Source: Sphingomonas palmae
GTDB lineage: Bacteria > Pseudomonadota > Alphaproteobacteria > Sphingomonadales > Sphingomonadaceae
Assembly (NCBI RefSeq): GCF_900109565.1
Contig: NZ_FNZZ01000005.1
Location: 124,001-188,000 of the forward strand
Direction: 5' to 3'
DNA length: 64,000 nt
Position numbers and translations under genes: made by a program. This document shows positions 17,464-24,999 of the stretch, piece by piece; the stretch's first letter is position 1, and the number at the start of each line of letters is the position of its first letter. The notes under the pieces are model-generated. The model saw only the letters and a list, made by a program, of their open reading frames with translations. It was not told where the DNA came from and ran no database searches.

Positions 17464-18740
17464 ACAAACCTCCGATGAACCTCCCCGCGCTCTTCGCTCA
17501 GATGGGCGATTGGAAGTACTACAGCACTATCATGCGACTGGGGGATGTCGCCGACCGGGTCGGCTTCGCCGATCAGATCAACGAGGTTCGTCCCGGCCGT
17601 CAGCTGTCGGACCTCATCCAGCGCGCGCTCACGGAAGGCCGCGCCGCTGAGATCGGCGGCTATCTGACCGCCAACGAGGACCGGTTCTTCAACTCGCTCG
17701 TCGTGGCGGTCTACGGTGGCGATCCCGAATGGCTGGAGTTCGAGATCGGCGCGAACCAAGTGAACCCACTGGCCGGAGGCGTTCCGGAATGGGCGGCGAA
17801 CGCCTTCGGTTTCCTCCACTTATCTGGCGAGGAGACGCTCTTCGCCATCGACGGGCAGCATCGCCTCGCAGGCATCTCGAGCGCACTCGCACGGGACGCG
17901 TCGTTGGCCGATGAGCGCATCAGCGTCGTGGTCGTCGCGCACAAGACCTCTGACGAGGGACGTCGCCGCACGCGCAAGCTGTTCACCACGCTCAACCGGT
18001 CGGCGATACCCGTCAACAAGTCCGAGATCATCGCCCTGGACGAGTCGGATGCGTCGGCGATCATCACCCGGCGCTTGGTCGAGGAACACCCCTACTTCTC
18101 GGGTGGTCAGGTGCTCGCGAAGTACGGTGCCGCCAACCTCCCGGCAAGCGACGGCGAGCACTTCGTCACCATCATCAAGCTCTACGATCTCGTGAGCTAT
18201 GTCCTGGGGTACATCGTCAACAGCCTGGATCGCGAGCGGAGGACGAGGCTGCGATACGTAAGACCATCCGATGCCGTGCTGGACACTTACTACACGCGAA
18301 CGGCCCAGTTCTTCGAGACGTTCGCGAACGCGATGCCCGAGCTGAAAGAGTACTTCTTGGCCAAGGGCGATGCCGCGAAGGCGATTGTCCAGCGTGAGAG
18401 GCATGCGCAGAACAACGTGCTGTTCCGAGCCGTCGGCGTAGAGATCTTCGTGCGATTGATTTACCAGATCAAGGAGGAGGACGAGGTGAGTTGGCGCTCA
18501 GCCATCAAGAAGGTTGCCGCTCTTCCACGCCGCTTCACCGATGTGCCGTATCGTGACGTGATCTACGACACGTCCGGCGAAAGGCTCATCCTGGGCCGCA
18601 CGAGGCTTACGATATCCCTCCTGTCATACATGCTGGGCTACGAACCCGGCGATAAGGACGATCTGCGACGGAAGTACGCCGAGGCTCTCGAACAGGAAGT
18701 CTCAGGAACCCGCCTGCCACGGCGCATCAAGACCGCCTGA
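17460..18740 (+). CDS. DGQHR-domain protein, distant DndB relative
   Basis: This 426-residue protein carries the DndB-type signature in LFAIDGQHRLAGI (about residues 127-139), followed by RTRKLFTTLNRSAIPVNKSEIIALDESDA (about 163-191), which resembles the DndB 'DLN' block. It is about 80 residues longer than the dndB product and differs elsewhere. Its ATG overlaps the GIY-YIG stop, and the SIR2 gene starts 15 bases after its stop. DGQHR proteins outside Dnd cassettes are poorly understood. In this setting a role as sensor or regulator of the SIR2/RES effectors, perhaps reading phosphorothioate DNA, is conceivable but not shown by sequence. Confidence 0.85.
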   Translation: MNKPPMNLPALFAQMGDWKYYSTIMRLGDVADRVGFADQINEVRPGRQLSDLIQRALTEGRAAEIGGYLTANEDRFFNSLVVAVYGGDPEWLEFEIGANQVNPLAGGVPEWAANAFGFLHLSGEETLFAIDGQHRLAGISSALARDASLADERISVVVVAHKTSDEGRRRTRKLFTTLNRSAIPVNKSEIIALDESDASAIITRRLVEEHPYFSGGQVLAKYGAANLPASDGEHFVTIIKLYDLVSYVLGYIVNSLDRERRTRLRYVRPSDAVLDTYYTRTAQFFETFANAMPELKEYFLAKGDAAKAIVQRERHAQNNVLFRAVGVEIFVRLIYQIKEEDEVSWRSAIKKVAALPRRFTDVPYRDVIYDTSGERLILGRTRLTISLLSYMLGYEPGDKDDLRRKYAEALEQEVSGTRLPRRIKTA

Positions 18741-18755
18741 GACGGAGCGTCGACG

Positions 18756-19898
18756 ATGGAAGCGTCAAGGCATCTCTTCATCGTCGGCGCCGGTTTTTCG
18801 TTCAACGCGGGCCTGCCGCTCGCCAGCAACTTCACCGAGGCGCTGCTCGACCCCAAGGCGAAGCTGACGCCCGGCTACACGAGCCACACGCTAAACGAAG
18901 TGATACGCGCCTTCATCGACGACGCGTTCGGGAACGGCGTCGCGGTACCGGCGATCGATTGGCCCGAGCTTGAGGACGTCTTCACGACGATCGACCTGGC
19001 CGCGAACACCGGACACCATCTCGGCCCCAAGTATCCGGCGTCCACGCTGCGGACCATTCGTCGTTCACTCATCGTCCGGTTCATGCGGATGCTCAGGACC
19101 GCCTACGACGACGGCGCCCGGCGCAAGAGCGCCGAATGGCAGCTGCTGCAGGATTTGCTGGGCTCCGTGGATCTCGGCAGCGGCGCCTTCCTGAGCCTCA
19201 ACTGGGACACCGTCATCGAGAGCGGCCTGGCGAGGCTTCAGCGGGTCACATCGATCGACTACGCCTGCGGCGCGCTGCCGGCGAAGATAGAGCGCTCAGG
19301 GATACAGGTACGACGGGTCGCGCCATCGGCGACCATGGCACGTATCCTGAAGCCGCATGGCTCGATCAACTGGATGTACTGCGACTGCTGCAGCCGCATG
19401 TACTGGTTCGCGCATGAGGCGATCGAAAAGGTCGCAAGCCGTCTCTTCAAGGACAGCGACAAGGCTGTCGTGAAGGCCCTCACCGGGATCGAGATGCGCA
19501 ATGCGTTCACCTCGTCTCCCTGCCCCGAGTGCAAGGCGGAGGCGCTCGGCACGCGGTTCGCCACGTTCAGCTACCGCAAGGCTCTCGAGTTCCCGATGCA
19601 CATCGCCACGTGGAGGGAGGCGGAGCGCCAACTGCGGGAGGCCGAAGACTGGATCTTCATCGGCTACTCGCTCCCGCCAGCGGATTACGAGTTCAAGTTC
19701 CTACTGAAACGCGTCCAGCTCTCCCGCACTAAGCCGCCTCGGATAACGCTCGTGACCAGCGGCGGGCCAGCATCACCTACCGCAAAGGCCTACCGCAAGT
19801 TTTTCGGGGCGTCGGCCATCAGGGACAGCGACATGTTCGTGAACGGCTTGAACCTTGCAAGCCTCGATCACCTCAGGAAGGTGCGGGCGCTGACATGA
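18756..19898 (+). CDS. SIR2-like domain protein, predicted NAD+-hydrolysing defence effector
   Basis: The Rossmann NAD-binding start FIVGAGFSFNAGLPLA (about residues 8-23), SLNWDTVIE (about 147-155, the usual LNYD), KPHGSINW (about 198-205, with the catalytic His) and IGYSLPPAD (about 303-311) define a SIR2 fold. Two Cys pairs (CDCC about 208, CPEC about 255) look like the zinc module found in many SIR2-like defence proteins. SIR2-domain proteins in Thoeris, DSR and Argonaute-linked systems destroy NAD+ on infection. Protein deacetylation is less likely, given the prokaryotic defence-type motifs. It sits third in the GIY-YIG/DGQHR/SIR2/RES operon. Confidence 0.88.
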   Translation: MEASRHLFIVGAGFSFNAGLPLASNFTEALLDPKAKLTPGYTSHTLNEVIRAFIDDAFGNGVAVPAIDWPELEDVFTTIDLAANTGHHLGPKYPASTLRTIRRSLIVRFMRMLRTAYDDGARRKSAEWQLLQDLLGSVDLGSGAFLSLNWDTVIESGLARLQRVTSIDYACGALPAKIERSGIQVRRVAPSATMARILKPHGSINWMYCDCCSRMYWFAHEAIEKVASRLFKDSDKAVVKALTGIEMRNAFTSSPCPECKAEALGTRFATFSYRKALEFPMHIATWREAERQLREAEDWIFIGYSLPPADYEFKFLLKRVQLSRTKPPRITLVTSGGPASPTAKAYRKFFGASAIRDSDMFVNGLNLASLDHLRKVRALT

Positions 19899-19932
19899 CA
19901 CGGAACGCATCGAGACTTCGCGGGAGCGCGCG

Positions 19933-20712
19933 GTGAAGCATTCCGGCGAGACGACCTTCGCCTCATGGCGGAGCTACTGGGACTTCGAGCGATCGGTCCG
20001 CAGGGAGCTGCGTTACATCCACTCGGAGGAGACGCAGGACTTCCTCGACGCCGTCCTCGCGAGCAGCCGCGGTCGGGAGGTCGACCTGCCTGCCGGCCGG
20101 ACCTTCTGGCGGGCGCAGCTCGGCAACGACTGGCGCAGAACCGGAGACGAGCCTACCGACGAGGAGGTACCGTGCGCGCATCCCCGCGCGCGGATGACAC
20201 CGCTTCCGGATCGCGCAAGCGATGGTCGGGCGAACCCCCGCGGCATCCCCTGCCTATATCTCGCTACGTCCAAGGAGACCGCGATGTCCGAGGTCCGGCC
20301 ATGGATAGGCTCGTACGTCTCCGTCGGCCAGTTCAGGACGACGCGGCCGCTCGCCATCGTGAATTGCACCGCGGAGCGTCCGACCACGCCGCTGCACCTC
20401 GAGGAGCCGGACGCATCGGGACGTTCCGAAGCCGTCTGGGCGCACATAGACCGCGCGTTCGCTGAACCGACCACACGTTCGGACGATGCCGCCGACTACG
20501 TTCCGACACAGATCATCGCAGAGCTGTTCAAGCGCGCCGGACTGGACGGCATCGCCTATCGCAGCAACTTCGGCGGCGGCTTCAATCTCGCGCTCTTCGA
20601 TCTCGCCGGCGCCGAGTTGGTCAATTGCGGGCTCTTCGAGGTCGACGCCATGCAGCCGAGCTTCAAGGAGGCGGACCAGTTCTACTTCATCTCCGACATG
20701 TCGCGGGGCTGA
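19933..20712 (+). CDS. RES-domain protein, predicted NAD+-consuming toxin or effector
   Basis: The 259-residue protein has the RES hallmarks: an Arg in TFWRAQLG (about 56-63), a Glu in SEVRPWIG (about 118-125), and the C-terminal block VPTQIIAELFKRAGLDGIAYRSNFGGGFNLALF (about 192-224). RES toxins include MbcT and Res, which degrade NAD+, and ParT, which ADP-ribosylates a target protein. It is longer than stand-alone RES toxins (about 150-230 residues), with an extra N-terminal helical part, and has no ParS/MbcA-type antitoxin next to it. The start is GTG, 34 bases after the SIR2 stop. Two ParS/MbcA-like genes do occur elsewhere in the window (34186-34874). Confidence 0.87.
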   Translation: MKHSGETTFASWRSYWDFERSVRRELRYIHSEETQDFLDAVLASSRGREVDLPAGRTFWRAQLGNDWRRTGDEPTDEEVPCAHPRARMTPLPDRASDGRANPRGIPCLYLATSKETAMSEVRPWIGSYVSVGQFRTTRPLAIVNCTAERPTTPLHLEEPDASGRSEAVWAHIDRAFAEPTTRSDDAADYVPTQIIAELFKRAGLDGIAYRSNFGGGFNLALFDLAGAELVNCGLFEVDAMQPSFKEADQFYFISDMSRG

Positions 20713-20736
20713 CGCTCACACGACGACGAAAGGGTC

Positions 20737-20767
20737 TTGAGCTCAACCTTGGTTGAGCCAGTAGAGG
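20737..20767 (+). promoter_or_regulatory. SoxR-type promoter of the WrbA-like gene
   Basis: TTGAGC (20737-20742) and TAGAGG (20762-20767) are separated by 19 bases containing the perfect 18-bp palindrome GCTCAACCTTGGTTGAGC (20741-20758). Its core is identical to that of the sod operator 14 kb away. Confidence 0.85.
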
Positions 20768-20796
20768 AGTGTTCGGTCCCTTTCCGGAGAGAGAAA

Positions 20797-21411
20797 ATGC
20801 CGAACCTTCTCGACGCCGCGCAGCCGTCCGGCGGCGCACTCGCCCATCAGGACGTGCAACTGGTGATCATACACGACGCTACCGGCGGGCCTGCGGAGAA
20901 GCTGGCCCAGGCCGTGGCGGACGGCGTTGAAAGCGCCGGAGCGCAAGCGCTGATCCGCAGCGCGGCTCCGAGCCTCACGCGGTCCAGTCCGGAAGCCGTT
21001 CCACCTGACGCGCTGTGGAACTGGCCGAGCGTCACCTTGGGCGACCTCGAGCGAGGCGACGGGGTCGTCATCGTGACCACCACCAGCTTCGGCCGGATCT
21101 CCTCCTCGATGGCGGGAGTGCTCGACGAGGCGATCGACAACCTCGTATCCGGAGAGCTGTCCGGACTCGTCGGGAGCGCCATCGTCTGCCCGGGCGACCA
21201 TCCTGGCGGTGAGGTCGGGACCTACCTTTCCGTGATTGGCAATCTGATGCAGCTGGGAATGGTAGTTGCCGGCAAACCTAAGGCCACTGGAGCCGACGAC
21301 ATGGCTGACAAGCATGATATGGGTGCGACGCCGTCTCCCGGGCACGACCTGGAGGAAGCCTACCGGCAAGGGGCGGCGGTGGCCAAGATTGCGGTCAAGC
21401 TCGCGAGGTGA
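20797..21411 (+). CDS. Flavodoxin-like NAD(P)H:quinone oxidoreductase (WrbA-like)
   Basis: This 204-residue protein has the flavodoxin-fold pattern of WrbA-type quinone reductases. A first strand VQLVIIHDATGGPAEKLAQAVADGVESAGA (about 20-50) holds the phosphate loop, though it reads HDATGG rather than the usual YSxxGH. DGVVIVTTTSFGRISSSMAGVLDE (about 89-112) is the flavin-contact region, followed by GHDLEEAYRQGAAVAKIA at the C-terminus (about 182-199). Two-electron quinone reduction would prevent redox cycling, in line with the SoxR promoter in front. The ATG at 20797 follows CCGGAGAGAG; the in-frame TTG at 20737 lies inside the promoter. The stop overlaps the start of the haemoglobin gene. 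Confidence 0.82.
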   Translation: MPNLLDAAQPSGGALAHQDVQLVIIHDATGGPAEKLAQAVADGVESAGAQALIRSAAPSLTRSSPEAVPPDALWNWPSVTLGDLERGDGVVIVTTTSFGRISSSMAGVLDEAIDNLVSGELSGLVGSAIVCPGDHPGGEVGTYLSVIGNLMQLGMVVAGKPKATGADDMADKHDMGATPSPGHDLEEAYRQGAAVAKIAVKLAR

Positions 21412-21848
21412 CGGACGCTGCAGAACCGGTTGCGGCACAGGAGTCTCTGCTGCGGACTGTCGTGGCGGCATTCTACCGCCGGGTCCGCGCCGATCCCCTC
21501 CTCGGGCCGGTGTTCGAGCAGGTCGTCGAAGACTGGAGTGCGCACCAGGAACGCCTCACGGCGTTCTGGTCCGCCGCCGTCTTCAAGTCGGGCCGGTACA
21601 AGGGGCGTCCCGTACCGGCCCACATGGCGCACGGTTCGCTGCTGACGCGGCCCATGTTCGACCGGTGGCTAGAGATTTGGGCGGAAGTGACGTCTCGAAT
21701 GGCACCCGAACTCGCGCCGACACTGCAGTTCAAAGCCGTCCGTATTGCCGAGAGCATACAGCTTGCCCTCTTCTTCGAAGCCGAGCTGCATGCTGGCGCC
21801 AACGGTCGAAGGCCAACTCGCCTCATGTCCGCACCGAGTGGGAAATAG
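21408..21848 (+). CDS. Group III truncated haemoglobin
   Basis: The 146-residue product shows the group III pattern: VVAAFYRRVRADPLLGPVFEQVV (about 18-40), WSAHQERLTAFWSAAVFKSGRYKGRPVPAHMAHGSLL (about 43-79, including the proximal His region) and FDRWLEIWAEVT (about 83-95). Such globins bind oxygen and nitric oxide and are linked to nitrosative or oxidative stress. The GTG overlaps the stop of the WrbA-like gene by four bases, so it is probably translated from the same SoxR-controlled mRNA. SoxR can also respond to nitric oxide in some bacteria, which would fit this gene. Confidence 0.88.
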   Translation: MTDAAEPVAAQESLLRTVVAAFYRRVRADPLLGPVFEQVVEDWSAHQERLTAFWSAAVFKSGRYKGRPVPAHMAHGSLLTRPMFDRWLEIWAEVTSRMAPELAPTLQFKAVRIAESIQLALFFEAELHAGANGRRPTRLMSAPSGK

Positions 21849-21891
21849 TCTCAACGGATCCGCATCCGCAGCCTTCCGGACCGGCTGAGCA

Positions 21892-23661
21892 TCAGCTTCC
21901 CTCGGCATCCAACGCGATTCCGCGGAGCAGGCCCACGGCGAACATGTTCCTCCTCAACTCCTCCAGCTCGGCGGTTCGAAATTCTGGGAACGAGAGCTGC
22001 CGAGCGCGTTCGAGCCTCTCGCGCGCCGGGTAGACGACCCGGCCTGACATTCCGTCGGCTCTCCCGAGATAGCATGGCTGATGAAGCAACCAGTCGCCGG
22101 CGCTGCCGTCACGTGCAGCGCCGGCGCACATGCCGGCATCGATGCGCGCGCCATAGCGCGTCACGACGCGATCAAATGTCTCTACCTGTCCGTCATCGAA
22201 CTCGACATCGAAGCGGCGATCGTCCCGCGTCCGCACGTCCACGATCCCGCCCTGCCTGTAGTCGACCCCGGGGAAGCCCTCCAACAACCTCATCAGCCAG
22301 ACGTTGTAGTTGGAGAGCTGCCGGGTGAAGGGGGTTGGCGTCATCCCGTTCAAAGTCAGACTGATGCCCTGGCGCGCGACCGCGTGGAGGTCCGCACCGT
22401 CATTGGGGACGATGATGTCGCGCGCGGCCTCCGCAATACGCAGGCTGACCCAGTAGTCGATCTCCTTGGTGACCGCCTCCCGGATCGTCAGCTGCGCCTC
22501 CAAGGCGAGGCCCTCGACCAGGCGATCCCGCTCAACCTCGGACAGATCTTCCAGCGAACTCGCAGGGAAGGCAGCCGCTGCGTGAGGTCGCAGGGCCGCC
22601 TCGATCTTCGACAGGATCGGCCGAGTGTGTGGCTGATTGTCAAGGGGCCAGTCCCCCCGTGAATTGAACTCGCCATGGAACCTGAGTTCCAGCCACCAGG
22701 CCAACTCTGAGATGATCGGACGATCGGACCTGTCGGTGCCGCCATTACCCGTGAGATCGGGCAATCTCGCCTCTTCCAAACGCTGATCGAGACTGAGACC
22801 AAGGTAGTCGTATGACGGCCACAGGTCCTCGACGTCCTTGTGATCGAAATCCGCCATCGCGTAGTGCATGCCCTCGATCACGCCGCTGTCTCCGCAGCCG
22901 GAGAGCAGTACCTTGGCCGGGGGCACGAGATGGTCGTAGATCAGCCTGTGTCCCGAGGACCAGTAGCTGTGATCGACCAGACTGAACGGGTTCGCCTCCT
23001 CTCCGAAGCCGGTGGCATCGATGAGCAGGTCCACGGCGACGGGAACGCTGCTCGTGATTCCCGAAACAGCGACGAGCTCGAGCTTGTCGCCGCAACGCCG
23101 GACGTTCTCTGGGAGAACCTCGCAGTCAAGCAGGCAACGAATCGGTAGGTCCCTCTCGTAGATCGCGAACTCGCGGAGCCACTGGGCAGCGACATCGCTC
23201 GCGCGTCCCTTGCTCCACGAGAAGATCGGCGACTTGAACGCGGGCGAGGACAAGGATGGCTCAAAGCTCGACCCAAGGAAGTTCGAGTTGAGTACCGGGG
23301 AGAGATGCCTGTGCCCCTTGTCGCGATAGCGGGGTAACAGGCGATCATCCTTCTCGAAGAGGTAGACCTCGGCTTGGGTCGTGAGACTCAGCGCAACCGC
23401 GAGCATCAATCCTGAAAAGGAGCCGCCGACCACCGCCACTACGTCTCCGGCTTTCACGCGCTTGCGACGTTCAAGAGCCCACACGAGGTTCACGCAGCGG
23501 AGCTGCTGATGGACAATCGAGATGTTCTGACGCGCAAAGCCGGAGGCCGAGAAAATTCGGTCATCAGAAGCGCTCACGGCCTCCTTCAGCATCTTGTCAG
23601 CGACGCGGTCGAGGGATCGCGAGGAGTCGAGATCAGGCTCAGGCAGATCGGATTGGGTCAT
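21892..23661 (-). CDS. FAD/NAD(P)-binding protein of unknown function
   Basis: This large 589-residue protein has an internal dinucleotide-binding motif VVAVVGGSFSGLMLAVALSL at about residues 74-93, ending in an acidic residue (YLFEKDD, about 99-105). A second motif LLIDATGFGEEANPF is near 207-221, as in flavin monooxygenases and FAD/NAD(P)-binding HpnW/YdhS-like proteins. The first 70 residues are extra and the C-terminal 250 carry no motif I recognise. It is transcribed convergently to the haemoglobin gene and alone, between the SoxR-controlled pair and the unknown trio. It could be a metabolic oxidoreductase or part of a defence system. I cannot decide which. Confidence 0.7.
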   Translation of the reverse strand: MTQSDLPEPDLDSSRSLDRVADKMLKEAVSASDDRIFSASGFARQNISIVHQQLRCVNLVWALERRKRVKAGDVVAVVGGSFSGLMLAVALSLTTQAEVYLFEKDDRLLPRYRDKGHRHLSPVLNSNFLGSSFEPSLSSPAFKSPIFSWSKGRASDVAAQWLREFAIYERDLPIRCLLDCEVLPENVRRCGDKLELVAVSGITSSVPVAVDLLIDATGFGEEANPFSLVDHSYWSSGHRLIYDHLVPPAKVLLSGCGDSGVIEGMHYAMADFDHKDVEDLWPSYDYLGLSLDQRLEEARLPDLTGNGGTDRSDRPIISELAWWLELRFHGEFNSRGDWPLDNQPHTRPILSKIEAALRPHAAAAFPASSLEDLSEVERDRLVEGLALEAQLTIREAVTKEIDYWVSLRIAEAARDIIVPNDGADLHAVARQGISLTLNGMTPTPFTRQLSNYNVWLMRLLEGFPGVDYRQGGIVDVRTRDDRRFDVEFDDGQVETFDRVVTRYGARIDAGMCAGAARDGSAGDWLLHQPCYLGRADGMSGRVVYPARERLERARQLSFPEFRTAELEELRRNMFAVGLLRGIALDAEGS

Positions 23662-23928
23662 GGGCGTCGCCTACGGCCGCTTCAGGCAGCCATCCAGTGC
23701 GTATCCGGTCGGAAGCCGTCCCCAACATGATCCGTCAATGAGTCGACGAGATCCGACGGCGGCCGGCATGACGCGGCAGAAAAGACCAACCCGCAGCAAG
23801 TCATCACCGCGACTTTCGGGATTTCGGCGGAAGCGACCGACAGGTCGCGGCCGGTAACCCATCGTAGCGGACACGCTCGATAGTTCTTCCGGGATCTTGA
23901 TCGGTGTCGATCAGGACAGGAGGAAAAG

Positions 23929-24840
23929 ATGAAGCATTGGGCACTCGCGCGTCAGCAGACCGGCGCCATCGTGCATGATTTCGCCCAGGAGCGCCTGCTC
24001 CGGCGTCTGCGGAGCGTGTTGAACGACCAGCCGGCGGCGAACGGAACGCCCGCCGTCGACGTACTCGCCACAGCCCTTCTCGCCGATCAGCGGACCGCCG
24101 GCGCATCGGCCGAGCAGCTGGCCTCGCTTACCGATCAGCAGCTCATGCTCTCGCACCTCTATCTCGATTACCTGCTGTCCAAGGGCGCAGGCGGACCCGT
24201 GGACCTTCCGTTCGGCACGCGGGCGGATTCGACCACTCCGGGAAGCGTGAAGATCGGCCCCCAACAGTACGTACCCGGCACCGTCGTTGATTTCGTCCCT
24301 GCGGGCACGCCGTTCGTCAAGGCGGGCGTCTGGCCGGCCCCTTACTCGTTGCGTCATCGCGTGGAAGAACGCGAGGCCCTGAACGCGCTCGGCGCCGACG
24401 GCGAGATCGACGAGATGGCGGCGGCCATCGCACGCTTGGCGCCGGAGGGGACCGCCTCCGTGCTCAGCCGTCTCGCAAGCGACTACGAAACCCTGGTCAG
24501 GATTCCGACCGGTTCCGAGCCGCTGTTCGCCACCCTCTACTGGCGCAACGGCGTCATCCGGGCCGACGTCTCGGTCAGCGGATCCCTCGACTGGTACTCG
24601 GATCAACTGGAGCTTCGAGGCACTTCGATCCGCAAGGCTCAGCGTGACCGGCTCCCCGGTCGTCCGCTCTCGGCGATCCCCGGCCTGCCGTTCAAGTGCG
24701 ATGCCAGGATCAGCCACGTGGACGCGTCCCGGGGCAAGCACCTGCTCGTGACGGTCGAACTCGGGACGGAACTGGTGAACTGCGCAACGGGGACGATCTG
24801 GGCGAAGCCGGATGCTCGAAGCGAGCTTCGCTGCGCCTGA
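23929..24840 (+). CDS. Hypothetical protein
   Basis: This 303-residue open frame has a strong Shine-Dalgarno (AGGAGGAAAAG) before the ATG. I do not recognise its family. The N-terminal 80 residues are helical (ARQQTGAIVHDFAQERLLRRLRSVLND), the middle has a beta-rich part (residues 90-130), and the C-terminus ends in a basic, Arg-rich tail. No membrane segment or signal peptide is seen. It precedes two other unknown genes in the same direction (gap of 159 bases to the next), which suggests a small operon located between the oxidoreductase and the recombinase module. Confidence 0.6.
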   Translation: MKHWALARQQTGAIVHDFAQERLLRRLRSVLNDQPAANGTPAVDVLATALLADQRTAGASAEQLASLTDQQLMLSHLYLDYLLSKGAGGPVDLPFGTRADSTTPGSVKIGPQQYVPGTVVDFVPAGTPFVKAGVWPAPYSLRHRVEEREALNALGADGEIDEMAAAIARLAPEGTASVLSRLASDYETLVRIPTGSEPLFATLYWRNGVIRADVSVSGSLDWYSDQLELRGTSIRKAQRDRLPGRPLSAIPGLPFKCDARISHVDASRGKHLLVTVELGTELVNCATGTIWAKPDARSELRCA

Positions 24841-24999
24841 CGGTGACCATCTCGAGGCCGGATCGCACGTTCGCGACGGCCTTGGGACGGCAGATGGAGT
24901 CGGTCGCACGACGACCGTGACTCACCAAGGATGACACGAAGTGGAACTGCAGGGAGGCGGGAAAAGCCTTGTCCTCGCAGCGACGCCAGGAGACGTGAA

